Positions 55,879-64,000 of a stretch of 64,000 nt of DNA are shown here, in pieces; the stretch's first letter is position 1, and the number at the start of each line of letters is the position of its first letter. Below the pieces are notes generated by a model. That model did no database searches, was not told the origin of the DNA, and saw nothing but the letters and a program-made list of their open reading frames with translations. Source of the stretch: Roseimicrobium gellanilyticum. Lineage in GTDB: Bacteria; Verrucomicrobiota; Verrucomicrobiia; Verrucomicrobiales; Verrucomicrobiaceae. The translations under genes and the position numbers were made by a program. The stretch is taken from the NCBI RefSeq assembly GCF_003315205.1, contig NZ_QNRR01000011.1, positions 1 through 64,000 of the forward strand, written 5' to 3'.

Positions 55879-57444
55879 ATGAAACTCCGCACCTTCCTCT
55901 CCTGCTGCGCTCTTGTTTTTTCGACGCATGCTCTGGCAGATGTAAAACCGGAGGCGCCTCGCGAAGAAAATAAAGCCGCGAATACCAGCAAATCAGAGAA
56001 TGACCAAAGCAAGGAAAAACCTGAATCAGAGGAGAGGAAAACCCCGAAGGACGTGTCCACCAAACACGCAATCACACTGGCAGGTCAGCGTCTGGAGTAC
56101 ACTGCCGTGGCAGGCATGCTGCCCATCAGGGATGCGGAAGGGAAGACCAAGGCGGAGATATTCTATATCGCGTATACCAAGGACGGGCTGAATGATCTTT
56201 CGCAGAGGCCTGTGACATTCTCGTTCAACGGAGGCCCCGGTTCCTCATCCGTGTGGATGCACCTTGGGCTGCTGGGCCCCCGGAGGGTCAAGCTTCAAGA
56301 CGATGGCAGCGCAGTGCCTCCGCCCTATCAACTGGTCGATAACGAATATTCGCTATTGGATGAGACGGACCTGGTCTTTGTCGATCCCGTGGGCACAGGC
56401 TACAGCCGGGCGACAAAGGCAGATGAGGCCAAGAACTTCTATGGGGTGGCGGAAGATGCCCGCAGCGTCGCCGAGTTCATCCGGCTCTATGTGACCCAGA
56501 ACACACGCTGGTCCTCGCCCAAGTTCCTGATTGGAGAAAGCTACGGCACCACCCGCGCTGCCGCGCTGAGCGGTGAGCTCGCGCAAAAGCATCGCATGAA
56601 TCTCAATGGCATCATGCTGGTGAGCACGGTGCTGAACTTCCAAACCATCTGGGGCGGCGAAGGCAACGACCTCCCGCACGTGTTGTATCTCCCGAGCTAT
56701 ACCGCCACCGCGTGGCATCATCGCAAACTGGCTCCAGACCTGCAGAAGCTCACCATCCAGGAAGTGCTGAAGCAGGCAGAGGCCTTTGCGATGGGTGAGT
56801 ACCTTCAGGGTCTCATGCTTGGCGCGGCATTACCCGAACCTCAGCGGAAAGCCCTGGTGGACAAAATGGCCCGTTTCACCGGAGTGTCAGCCGAATGGCT
56901 GGATCGCGCCAATCTGCGTCCGGGGCTGGAGAGGTTCTCCGTCGAGTTGCTGAGGGAGCAGCGACTTCAGGTGGGGCGTTTCGACAGCCGGTACACCGGG
57001 CACGTGCGCAACGGACTCGCCTCGTCCGCGGAAGGCGACCCCAGTGCGGACGCCTTCTTCTCGCCCTTTGCCTCCACCTTCAATCAGTATGTGCGCAGCG
57101 AACTCAAGTACGTGGAAGACCGCCCGTATGAAATTCTCGCGAGCGTGGGCAAGTGGAATTGGGGTGCAGAGAACGACTTTGTGAATGTGGCCGATACGCT
57201 GGCGGTGGCGATGACGCGCAATCCCTTCCTGAAGGTGCATGTCTCCTGCGGATACACCGACATGGCAACGCCCTACTTCGCCTCGCACTACACCTTCAAT
57301 CATTTGAATGTGGCCCCGGAGATCGCGAAGAACATCACGATCGATGACTACTACGCTGGCCACATGATGTACCTCAACCTGCCCGATCTCGCGAAGCAGC
57401 GAGCAGACCTGGTAAAATTCATCCGGACCGCCAGCGGAAGGTAA
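55879..57444 (+). CDS. Serine carboxypeptidase-like protein (peptidase S10 family), exported
   Basis: The 521-residue protein has a signal peptide (MKLRTFLSCCALVFSTHALA) and a Lys/Glu-rich stretch to residue 65, then an alpha/beta-hydrolase core with TFSFNGGPGSSSVWMHLG, the nucleophile in IGESYGTTRAAAL, the Asp in CGYTDMATPYFAS and the His in YYAGHMMY. Family members are carboxypeptidases, and some plant relatives are acyltransferases. It leads a run of four plus-strand genes ending in a type III PKS and a monooxygenase. The start at 55879 begins the signal peptide. Confidence 0.9.
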   Translation: MKLRTFLSCCALVFSTHALADVKPEAPREENKAANTSKSENDQSKEKPESEERKTPKDVSTKHAITLAGQRLEYTAVAGMLPIRDAEGKTKAEIFYIAYTKDGLNDLSQRPVTFSFNGGPGSSSVWMHLGLLGPRRVKLQDDGSAVPPPYQLVDNEYSLLDETDLVFVDPVGTGYSRATKADEAKNFYGVAEDARSVAEFIRLYVTQNTRWSSPKFLIGESYGTTRAAALSGELAQKHRMNLNGIMLVSTVLNFQTIWGGEGNDLPHVLYLPSYTATAWHHRKLAPDLQKLTIQEVLKQAEAFAMGEYLQGLMLGAALPEPQRKALVDKMARFTGVSAEWLDRANLRPGLERFSVELLREQRLQVGRFDSRYTGHVRNGLASSAEGDPSADAFFSPFASTFNQYVRSELKYVEDRPYEILASVGKWNWGAENDFVNVADTLAVAMTRNPFLKVHVSCGYTDMATPYFASHYTFNHLNVAPEIAKNITIDDYYAGHMMYLNLPDLAKQRADLVKFIRTASGR

Positions 57445-57484
57445 TTGGCAAACCGGGGTGTTGGGGACAATATGTGCACCGCAC

Positions 57485-58069
57485 ATGAAACACCTGCTCT
57501 TCTCCGCTGCGGTGGTCCTGCTGATGACGGCGGGACGTGTCTCTGGCGCCACGACGAAGTGGGACGGCTCGGCAGAGATCGCCTTCTCGGGCAACTCCAC
57601 CTTGCATAGCTGGGACGGTGCTGTGAACGCAGAGCCGTTCGTTGCTACCGTGGTGACGGGCGATGACGATCGCCCCAAGAGCCTCAGCGCCACCGTGAAG
57701 GTCAAGGCGGCGGGCATGGACACGAACAATGACAAGCGGGATGCGACCATGCACAAGTCCATGAAGGTCGCAGACTACCCGCTCATCGAGGGAAAGTTTC
57801 AGGACATCTCCTTCACCACCATCATGCCGGATGGGAAGACACCTTCGAATCTACCCTTCTCCCTGACTTTGCTCGGCAAGAAGCACGACGTCGTAGCGAC
57901 CGTGGGCAACTGGAAGTTTGGAGAGGATACCGCCACCTTTGACGTGAGCTTCAGCCTCTCGCTGAAACAATGCGGCATCAATGTTCCATCCGCAATGCTG
58001 GTGGTGCGCGTTGGAGATACGGTGAAAGTAACAGCCTCGGTGAAGCTCGTGCGCGCGAAGGGAAACTGA
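57485..58069 (+). CDS. YceI-like family protein, exported
   Basis: The 194-residue product starts MKHLLFSAAVVLLMTAGRVSG (signal peptide) and then has the YceI lipocalin-like pattern: STLHSWDGAVN, LSATVKVKAAGMDTNNDKRDATMHKSMKVADYP shown here in parts, FQDISFT, and a beta-rich close (TATFDVSFSLSLKQCGI). YceI proteins bind polyisoprenoids or other long lipids in the periplasm. It lies only 5 bases upstream of the type III PKS gene, which suggests it may bind or carry a product of that pathway. Confidence 0.85.
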   Translation: MKHLLFSAAVVLLMTAGRVSGATTKWDGSAEIAFSGNSTLHSWDGAVNAEPFVATVVTGDDDRPKSLSATVKVKAAGMDTNNDKRDATMHKSMKVADYPLIEGKFQDISFTTIMPDGKTPSNLPFSLTLLGKKHDVVATVGNWKFGEDTATFDVSFSLSLKQCGINVPSAMLVVRVGDTVKVTASVKLVRAKGN

Positions 58070-58074
58070 ATACC

Positions 58075-59259
58075 ATGCCGGCCTTTGTTCATCACATCAC
58101 CACACTGACGCCGCCGTTTGCGTACCATCAGGATTTCGCACGGGATCGACTGAAGGATTTGGCGGAGGATGAGCGGACCAAACGCCTCATTCATGCCATC
58201 TACCGGCGCTCCGGCATTGTGACCCGGCACAGTGTGTATGGAGACTTCCTGCCGGACGCGGAAGGTTCGCTTTTCAAGTTTGATGAGCATGGCACGCTCA
58301 TACCTCCCACCACCGGGGAGCGGAATTCGGTCTATGCCGAGTGGTCGCGGAAGCTCGCTGTGGACCTCGCTGGCAAGCTCCTTGCCGAGGTGGAAGACTT
58401 CACAAAAGACGAAGTCACCCATCTCATCTTCGCGTCGTGCACGGGCTTCATGAATCCGGGGCCCGACTTTCACATCATCCGCGAGCTGGGACTTCCGCAG
58501 AGCGTGGAGCGCTACACTCTGGGCTTCATGGGATGCTACGCGGCCTTCCCCGCTCTTCGCATGGCGGCTCAGTTCTGTGAGGCCAACCCGGATGCGGTGG
58601 TCCTGGTGATGTGCCTCGAGCTTTGCAGTCTGCACATGCAGTCCAATGCCCATCAGGATACCATCCTTGCGAACTCGCTCTTCGCAGATGGCGCGGCCGC
58701 GGCCATCGTCAGTGCTCGCTCACCTGCGCCCAAACAACCTTCCTACCGCTTGGACGGGTTTGTGTCCTCCCTCGTCGCGGCAGGTGAAGCAGACATGGCA
58801 TGGGACATCGGAGATCAGGGGTTCAACATCGTGCTCAGCAGCTACATACCGGACATCATCCAGTCCAGTCTGCGCCCCATTGTGGAAGATGTCTTCCAGC
58901 AGAAGGGGCTGGTACCCGAGGACATCGATGCTTGGGCAGTACATCCCGGTGGCCGCGCGATTCTTGACAAGGTGGAGCAGAGCCTGTCGCTGCCCGCGAC
59001 AGCTTTGGAGACTTCCCGACAGGTGCTGCGCGACTACGGCAACATGAGCAGCGCGACGGTGCTCTTCGTGCTCAAGCAGATGTTGGCCGATGCCGGGAAG
59101 GAAGATGCTCTCACGTGCGCCATTGCCTTCGGCCCTGGTCTGACAGTGGAGACTGCGCTGTTGACGAGGCTTGGCGTTTCTTCTGACGACGCGAATGCAC
59201 TTCCCATGTCCGCAGGTGCTGCCTATGCAGAACACGCGCCCGCCGCGCCCGCAGTTTGA
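58075..59259 (+). CDS. Type III polyketide synthase
   Basis: The 394-residue protein has the complete chalcone-synthase-like triad: C154 (GFMGCYAAFPALRMA), H290 (WAVHPGGRAIL) and N323 (RDYGNMSSATVLFVL), plus FASCTGFMNPGPDFHI and the C-terminal AIAFGPGLTVE. It condenses malonyl-CoA units onto a starter acyl-CoA to give resorcinols, pyrones or similar products. The start at 58075 follows the YceI gene by 5 bases, and the FAD monooxygenase gene overlaps its end by 35 bases. The set resembles alkylresorcinol clusters (Srs type) but no methyltransferase is seen. Confidence 0.95.
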   Translation: MPAFVHHITTLTPPFAYHQDFARDRLKDLAEDERTKRLIHAIYRRSGIVTRHSVYGDFLPDAEGSLFKFDEHGTLIPPTTGERNSVYAEWSRKLAVDLAGKLLAEVEDFTKDEVTHLIFASCTGFMNPGPDFHIIRELGLPQSVERYTLGFMGCYAAFPALRMAAQFCEANPDAVVLVMCLELCSLHMQSNAHQDTILANSLFADGAAAAIVSARSPAPKQPSYRLDGFVSSLVAAGEADMAWDIGDQGFNIVLSSYIPDIIQSSLRPIVEDVFQQKGLVPEDIDAWAVHPGGRAILDKVEQSLSLPATALETSRQVLRDYGNMSSATVLFVLKQMLADAGKEDALTCAIAFGPGLTVETALLTRLGVSSDDANALPMSAGAAYAEHAPAAPAV

Positions 59260-60391
59260 TTGCGAGGTGGCCATCGTCGGCGCCGGCCCGGTGGGCCTTT
59301 TGCTGGCGAATCTCCTCGGAGATGCGGGCATTCGCACCCTCGTGCTGGAGAAGCGCGCCGATTTGCCGGGCAGTTCCCAAGCCATTGGGATCACGCCACC
59401 GTCACTGGCCATCCTCTCAAAGATCCGGCTGGCGGAAAAGTTTGTGGCTCGCGGCATTCCAATCCGGGATGTATTCGTGCACGGTGATCAGGGTCTCGTC
59501 GGGTGTTGCTCATTCAGGCGCATCCCCGGCGATCATCCCTTCGTCTTGTCTCTGCCGCAACGTCTGAGCATGTCACTCCTGGAGGAGAAGCTGCGTTCCT
59601 GTGACTCCGTTCGTCTGGTGAGAAATGCTGCGGTAACCGGCATCAGCCCACAGGAGGATCACGTGACTCTACAGACGAACGGCATCGGCGGTATCACCGC
59701 CGCATTCGCGGTTGGCTGTGATGGGCATCGCAGCGCAATACGCGAACTCATGGGAGTGCGAACAAGGGCGCACACCTACGCCTGCCATTTCGTCATGGGG
59801 GACTTCACGGGGCACAGCGGCATGGGAGATGACGGTCATGTGTTCTTCACTGAGGAGGGTGCCGTGGAGTCGTTTCCTCTTCCGGATGGGCTGCGTCGGT
59901 GGATCGTGCAGACCCATTCACCCATGGAGTGGACTCCACCTGAGTTCATCAGTGCGATGGTGCGCCAACGAACAGGAGTCAACCTGGATGCGGGTCAGCA
60001 AATCAACCAGACGTGGTTCACACCGAAGCGCCTCGATTGTCATGCTTACGTGAGCAGTCGTGCGATCCTCTGCGGTGACGCCGCTCATGTGATGAGCCCA
60101 ATCGGTGGCCAGGGAATGAATGTTGGCTTCGCCGATGCCGCAATGCTTGTTGATGTGCTGAAGCAGGTTCTGAGACGTGATGGCGATGTGAAAGCGCTTC
60201 TCTCCACGTACGAAAAAGTGCGCAAACGTGAGGCCGCGATCGCCGCCAATCGTGCCGCTGGAGGCATGTGGTTGGGCACCAGAAGAGGATTTTTTTTGTC
60301 CCGGGCACGAGGCGTTTTGATGCGCGGTGTTCTATTGGGTTTCATGCACGACGTTGTATCGGAGCATTACGCCATGATGCATTCTCCCTAG
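59225..60391 (+). CDS. FAD-dependent monooxygenase (hydroxylase family)
   Basis: The 388-residue protein has the FAD dinucleotide fold CEVAIVGAGPVGLLLANLLGD shown in part as GAGPVGLLLA, the NAD(P)/FAD contact GCDGHRSAIRELMG, and the second FAD motif ILCGDAAHVMSPIGGQGMN. These are the marks of aromatic-ring hydroxylases (PHBH class). The start at 59225 overlaps the PKS gene by 35 bases, so translation is coupled. It likely oxidises the polyketide product, for example a resorcinol to a quinone. Confidence 0.93.
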   Translation: MQNTRPPRPQFDCEVAIVGAGPVGLLLANLLGDAGIRTLVLEKRADLPGSSQAIGITPPSLAILSKIRLAEKFVARGIPIRDVFVHGDQGLVGCCSFRRIPGDHPFVLSLPQRLSMSLLEEKLRSCDSVRLVRNAAVTGISPQEDHVTLQTNGIGGITAAFAVGCDGHRSAIRELMGVRTRAHTYACHFVMGDFTGHSGMGDDGHVFFTEEGAVESFPLPDGLRRWIVQTHSPMEWTPPEFISAMVRQRTGVNLDAGQQINQTWFTPKRLDCHAYVSSRAILCGDAAHVMSPIGGQGMNVGFADAAMLVDVLKQVLRRDGDVKALLSTYEKVRKREAAIAANRAAGGMWLGTRRGFFLSRARGVLMRGVLLGFMHDVVSEHYAMMHSP

Positions 60392-60590
60392 TGAAATCAC
60401 ATCATTGATGATGCAGGCGCGACAAAAGTTCATCTATCCACAATCCAAATGGATCAATCGCATGCGCGCGTCATGACGCTTGGCGTGAGCCTGCGGCGAA
60501 CAATTTATGCTTCCTTATTTTGAAAAGCTGTGATATCAGTTGTTCCTCGCAACCAATGCGACTGTGAACGAAACCTAAAACAACATCATC

Positions 60591-60731
60591 ATGGCAACCA
60601 AGAAGACCGCAAAGAAAGCAACCAAGAAGCCTGCAGCGAAGAAGGTGAAAGCCGCCGCTGTGAAGAAGAAGGCCACCAAGAAGACCGCAAAGAAAGCAGC
60701 GAAGAAGGCTGCGAAGAAGAAGGGCAAGTAA
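60591..60731 (+). CDS. Lysine/alanine-rich histone-like protein (46 residues)
   Basis: The frame reads MATKKTAKKATKKPAAKKVK, then AAAVKKKATKKTAKKAAKKA, then AKKKGK and TAA. About half the residues are Lys, with repeating TKK, AKK and KKAAKK, as in histone H1 tails and small bacterial Hc1-like or HctA-like proteins. It should bind DNA through charge. The gene is too short for many gene finders. It has a 199-base upstream gap holding no other gene, and a strong hairpin about 70 bases downstream. Confidence 0.8.
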   Translation: MATKKTAKKATKKPAAKKVKAAAVKKKATKKTAKKAAKKAAKKKGK

Positions 60732-60798
60732 GTCCGTTCCGCTTTGAGAAGTCGCGCTAAGCCTTCGCAAAGCGGTAATGAGACACATGCCATTCGTT

Positions 60799-60831
60799 GC
60801 CTGCGCGGCAGCTCCATAGCTCCGCGCAGGC
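60799..60831 (+). repeat. Strong hairpin downstream of the histone-like gene
   Basis: GCCTGCGCGG at 60799-60808 pairs perfectly with CCGCGCAGGC at 60822-60831, with AGCT-CCAT-AGCT inside. No T tract follows on either strand. Confidence 0.65.
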
Positions 60832-61122
60832 CATGAAAAAGAAAACGACGCGCCATCGCAGTTACCGTTTCGAGGCATAGTCCTCCCCGTACGTGGCGCA
60901 AGAGAGGGAAAGCCTCCTTCCTGCTGGAACCAAATTTGCCAGCCCGGCATCCAGCCCTGGTAGTGCGTGTTGTTCACGACCCACGCTGCTTGATGCGCAA
61001 GTCCTCTTGGAAGTTGCCAACGAGCGAGGAGCCATCACCCTACCACCTCATGAGCATGAGAGGTTGACGTCAGCGAGGCTCCGACGGCCCACGTCCAAGT
61101 CGTCGCAGCGTTCTGGCAGACG
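60832..61122. other. Intergenic, no gene recognised
   Basis: Between the histone-like gene and cysN. The only frames are short and lack any feature; 60893-61177 plus encodes a low-complexity Arg/Ser-rich product that runs into the cysN terminator. Confidence 0.5.
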
Positions 61123-61151
61123 AAAAAGGCGCGGCAGGTTTGCCGCGCCTT
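61123..61151 (-). terminator. Rho-independent terminator after cysN
   Basis: On the minus strand an 11-bp stem (61126-61136 with 61141-61151, arms AAGGCGCGGCA and TGCCGCGCCTT) is followed by T residues at 61127-61123. Confidence 0.93.
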
Positions 61152-61178
61152 GGAACGAGGTAGTTAAGCGAGGGTGAG

Positions 61179-62498
61179 TTAAATCGCGAACTCGTCTGTG
61201 CTCTTCGTCGATTCGTCACCCACGGCGCGAAGGATCATGCCGGCGGCCACGGTGTTGTTGGTCTGTTCATCCACGAGGACGAAGCTGCCGGTGGTGCGGT
61301 TCTTCGAGTAGGCATCAAAGAACAACGGAGCGGCGCATTTGATGCGGATGCAGCCGATGTCATTGAGCCCGAATTCCTTCACGTCCCCCACCTGCTCCAT
61401 GGTGCTGATGTCCACCTTGTAGTGCAGGTCAGTCACTGTAGCACGGAGATCGCGGGTGGTGTGGCGCAGGTGAAAGCGCGTGCGGGGCTTGAGTTTCTTC
61501 TCGGTAAACCAGCAGATCATCGCATCGATGTGCGGGCTGTGCTGCGGAGCCTGGTCCGGCCGCACAATCATGTCACCGCGGCTGATGTCGATCTCGTCTG
61601 CGAGCGTGATGGAGTACGAAAGATCGGGCGTCGTCTCCTCCTTGCGACCTTCAAAGGTGTGAATCCCAGTGATGCGCGAAGTCATACCAGCAGGAAGCGC
61701 GAGCACCTCCTCACCCACCTTGAAGGTGCCGCTGGCCATGCGCCCGGCGAAGCCACGGAAGTCATGGTAGTCATCCGACATGGGACGGATGACCCATTGC
61801 ACGGGGAAGCGGGCATCGTGCTGAGAGGTGCCGCCGCGTACCTGTACGGTCTCGAGATGCTCCAGCAGGGTCTTGCCGCTGTACCAGGGGGTGTTGTCCG
61901 ACTTGTCCACCACGTTGTCACCGTTCAACGCGCTGATGGGGATGAGCGTGGCATCCACCTCGTTCGGAAGGCTCTTCCGGAACTCGTTGAAGTCCGCAAT
62001 GATCTTGTTGAAGACTTCCTCGCTGAAATCCACGAGGTCCATCTTGTTCACGGCCAGGACCACCTTCTCAATGCGAAGGAGAGAAGCGAGGTAGGAGTGG
62101 CGGCGGGTCTGCTCAACCACACCATGACGCGCATCCACCAGGATGATGGCGAGGTCCGCCGTGCTCGCGCCGGTGACCATGTTTCGCGTGTACTGGATAT
62201 GACCCGGTGTGTCTGCGATGATGAACTTGCGCTTCGGCGTGGCGAAGTAGCGGTAGGCCACGTCGATGGTGATGCCCTGCTCGCGCTCGGCACGAAGGCC
62301 ATCGGTCAGCAAGGCGAGATTCACATGGGCATCGCCACGGCGCTTGGAGGATTCCTCCACAGCCAGGAGCTGATCTTCGAAGATGCTCTTGGAATCATAC
62401 AGCAGGCGGCCGATGAGCGTGCTCTTGCCATCATCCACACTGCCGGCGGTGGTGAAACGCAGGAGGCTGGATTCGGTGGGGTTAACGAGGAGGTCCAT
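61179..62498 (-). CDS. cysN: Sulfate adenylyltransferase subunit 1 (GTPase CysN)
   Basis: The 439-residue protein is an EF-Tu-like GTPase: P-loop GSVDDGKST at residues 19-27, DTPGHIQYTRN for G3, AVNKMD for G4, and beta-barrel domains (PVQWVIRP, FRGFAGRMASGTFKVGE). CysN uses GTP to drive CysD in making adenylyl sulfate. It is shorter than the fused CysNC, and no APS kinase part is present. It follows cysD by 66 bases and is terminated by its own hairpin. Confidence 0.97.
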   Translation of the reverse strand: MDLLVNPTESSLLRFTTAGSVDDGKSTLIGRLLYDSKSIFEDQLLAVEESSKRRGDAHVNLALLTDGLRAEREQGITIDVAYRYFATPKRKFIIADTPGHIQYTRNMVTGASTADLAIILVDARHGVVEQTRRHSYLASLLRIEKVVLAVNKMDLVDFSEEVFNKIIADFNEFRKSLPNEVDATLIPISALNGDNVVDKSDNTPWYSGKTLLEHLETVQVRGGTSQHDARFPVQWVIRPMSDDYHDFRGFAGRMASGTFKVGEEVLALPAGMTSRITGIHTFEGRKEETTPDLSYSITLADEIDISRGDMIVRPDQAPQHSPHIDAMICWFTEKKLKPRTRFHLRHTTRDLRATVTDLHYKVDISTMEQVGDVKEFGLNDIGCIRIKCAAPLFFDAYSKNRTTGSFVLVDEQTNNTVAAGMILRAVGDESTKSTDEFAI

Positions 62499-62564
62499 GA
62501 AAATCAGTAGCGAAAGAAGAGGTGGTCAGAGATGCGGTAGCGCGAGAAGGCAGGCAGGCAGAAA

Positions 62565-63473
62565 TCAGAAGTACCCTTCCTTCTTGCGGTCCTCCATGGC
62601 GGTCTCGCTGCGCTTGTCGTCAGCGCGGGTGCCACGCTCGGTCTGGCGGGCGGCAGCGACTTCGGCCACCACATCGTCGATGGTCTTCGCATCGGAGAGC
62701 ACGGCGCCGGTGCAGGTGGCGTCACCCACGGTGCGGAAGCGGATGGTCATCTCCTTCACCTTGGCCTTCTCTTCTTCCAAGAGGGTCACGAAGCCGGTCT
62801 CGGCATCGAGAAGTTGGCCGTGACGCTCAATGATACGGCGCTGGTGGGTGAAGTAGAGATTCGGCAGGGGAATCTCCTCCTGGCGGATGTACTGCCACAC
62901 ATCCATTTCCGTCCAATTGCTCAGGGGGAAGACGCGGAAGTGTTCACCGAAGTTCTTTCGGCCATTGAAGATGTTCCAGAGCTCGGGGCGCTGGTTCTTC
63001 GGGTCCCACTGGCCGAACTCGTCACGGTGCGAGAAGAAGCGCTCCTTCGCGCGGGCCTTCTCTTCGTCGCGACGACCACCGCCAAGGCACGCGTCGAACT
63101 GGTGCTCCTCAATGGTGTCCAGCAGGGTCACGGTCTGCAGCTTGTTGCGGCTGGCATTGTGCCCGCGCTCCTCCACCACACGTCCGTCATCAATGCTTTT
63201 CTGAACCGAGCCGACCACAAGCTCGGCGCGCACTTCCTTCACGAACCAGTCGCGGTAGGTCATCGCCTCGGGGAAGTTGTGCCCGGTGTCGATGTGCAGC
63301 AGCGGGAAGGGAAGCTTGGAGGGGTGGAACGCCTTGCGCGCCAGCCATGCCATCACGATGGAGTCCTTGCCGCCGGAAAAAAGCATCGCCGGCTTCGTGA
63401 ACTGCGCGGCGGTCTCGCGGAGCACGTAGATGGCTTCGCTCTCAAGAAACTGAAGGTGCGTGATGTCGGACAT
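62565..63473 (-). CDS. cysD: Sulfate adenylyltransferase subunit 2 (CysD)
   Basis: The 302-residue protein has the PP-loop FSGGKDSIVMAWLARKAF, HIDTGHNFPEAMTYRD and DACLGGGRRDEEKARAKER, with NWTEMDVWQYI and FRTVGDATCTGAV, all as in CysD. It binds ATP and sulfate, with CysN supplying GTP. The start MSDITHLQFLESEAIYVLRE is the family start. It lies 44 bases downstream of cysH in the same unit. Confidence 0.97.
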   Translation of the reverse strand: MSDITHLQFLESEAIYVLRETAAQFTKPAMLFSGGKDSIVMAWLARKAFHPSKLPFPLLHIDTGHNFPEAMTYRDWFVKEVRAELVVGSVQKSIDDGRVVEERGHNASRNKLQTVTLLDTIEEHQFDACLGGGRRDEEKARAKERFFSHRDEFGQWDPKNQRPELWNIFNGRKNFGEHFRVFPLSNWTEMDVWQYIRQEEIPLPNLYFTHQRRIIERHGQLLDAETGFVTLLEEEKAKVKEMTIRFRTVGDATCTGAVLSDAKTIDDVVAEVAAARQTERGTRADDKRSETAMEDRKKEGYF

Positions 63474-63517
63474 GAAAAAGGAAAATGGTCAGGGCTGGTG
63501 CGGGTCGGCCGGAAGGA

Positions 63518-64000
63518 TCAGGCCTTGTCAGTGGTGAGCTTCGCGTGCAGGCCGCACTCGTGCTTCTCGTCGCCCTTGGCAGGGTCGTAATAGGTTCGCT
63601 CGTTGGGCAGCTCAAATTCGGCGAGGTAGGCCTCCATTTCCACCGGGGTCCAGTCGAGGATGGGGTTCACCTTCAGGGTCTGGAATTTCGCGTCCCACAT
63701 GACTGGCTGGAGGGTCGCGGCGCGCTGGGGATTCTGCTCCTTGCGCAGGGCGGTGATCCAAACGGTGGGGGCCAGTTCACGCATGCCGCGCTCAAAGGGT
63801 TCCAGCTTCATGATGCGGCTGAAAGCCTCCACTCGCTCCACCTCATCCGGCATGGGGGGCTGGCCGCCATTGAGCGCCAGCCAGTGGTTGGCGGTCATCA
63901 GGGGCAGGTACGGTTTAATGTTCAGTTCGAGCTGATTAATCGTCTTGTCTGCAAAAATGTAGGTCTCCGGAAGGTTCGTGCCATGATCCACCCAGAGCAC
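63518..64000 (-). CDS. cysH: Phosphoadenylyl-sulfate reductase CysH (5' end off window)
   Basis: The last 160 residues are visible. They contain LWVDHGTNLPETYIFADK, WITALRKEQNPQRAA, NPILDW and the catalytic ECGLH near the C-terminus. The paired Cys residues that hold the iron-sulfur cluster of APS reductases are missing where expected (AFSRIMKLEPF replaces the CC-x-x-RK block), so this looks like the PAPS-using type. The N-terminus lies right of the window. Confidence 0.9.
   Translation of the reverse strand: MLWVDHGTNLPETYIFADKTINQLELNIKPYLPLMTANHWLALNGGQPPMPDEVERVEAFSRIMKLEPFERGMRELAPTVWITALRKEQNPQRAATLQPVMWDAKFQTLKVNPILDWTPVEMEAYLAEFELPNERTYYDPAKGDEKHECGLHAKLTTDKA

Overview
The window looks like a chromosomal segment of a GC-rich, Gram-negative member of the Verrucomicrobiota (Verrucomicrobiaceae-like). 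This is inferred from gene content, not from a database search. The clues are a giant secreted protein with a PVC-type CxxCH haem site, a C-x-P-S-R sulfatase, a Tat-exported Gfo/Idh/MocA oxidoreductase, secreted ceramidase-like and LamG-like proteins, ASPIC/UnbV proteins, an outer-membrane barrel and many lipoproteins. No phage, insertion sequence, CRISPR array, rRNA or tRNA was recognised. The only RNA gene seen is the small SRP RNA.

Layout. Bases 1-6182 (minus) hold most of a giant secreted RHS/YD-repeat protein with a calcium-binding thrombospondin-type-3 front end; its C-terminus lies off the left edge. Bases 6546-10721 hold the chaperone genes dnaK, groES and groEL, followed by a hypothetical gene broken at a T8 tract. 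Bases 11337-15369 hold an adenylate-forming ligase, an outer-membrane barrel and a sulfatase. Bases 15488-19626 hold an AsmA-like envelope-bridge protein and a lipoprotein that appears to fuse YnbE and YdbL, an analogue of the E. coli ydbH-ynbE-ydbL operon. Bases 19631-23720 hold SanA-like, Dtd, cell-wall amidase and fatty-acid desaturase genes, so this part is rich in envelope functions.

Bases 24285-28144 hold a small lipoprotein, two tandem membrane-anchored coiled-coil paralogues, the SRP RNA and a LamG/DUF1080-like protein. Bases 28250-33796 hold a PVC cytochrome/ThuA protein and an oxidoreductase, probably for sugar catabolism. Bases 33999-43998 hold a macrodomain protein, a serine hydrolase, IspD, a ceramidase/LamG protein, a membrane RnfD-like (UnbU) domain fused to an ASPIC/UnbV protein, and a catalytically dead beta-lactamase fold fused to DUF302. 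Bases 44045-48591 hold a PhoA-type alkaline phosphatase, a small exported protein and a choice-of-anchor-I beta-propeller.

From 55767 down to 46927 every gene is on the minus strand: an AT-hook-like DNA-binding protein, a beta-helix protein, a SpoIIE phosphatase, grpE, dnaJ, a lipoprotein, a lipid-A-N-domain/pseudopilin fusion and a 49-codon gene. Bases 55879-60391 (plus) form a compact set of S10 peptidase, YceI, type III polyketide synthase and FAD monooxygenase, probably a small lipid/polyketide pathway. A 46-residue lysine-rich histone-like gene follows at 60591. The right end holds the assimilatory sulfate genes cysN, cysD and cysH (partial).

The most interesting items are the domain fusions (UnbU-UnbV, YnbE-YdbL, dead beta-lactamase-DUF302, LABN-pseudopilin), the type III PKS operon with a YceI partner, and a G-tract cluster in the grpE leader. 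All protein assignments come from reading motifs by eye. Start codons were chosen by family length, signal peptide and spacing.
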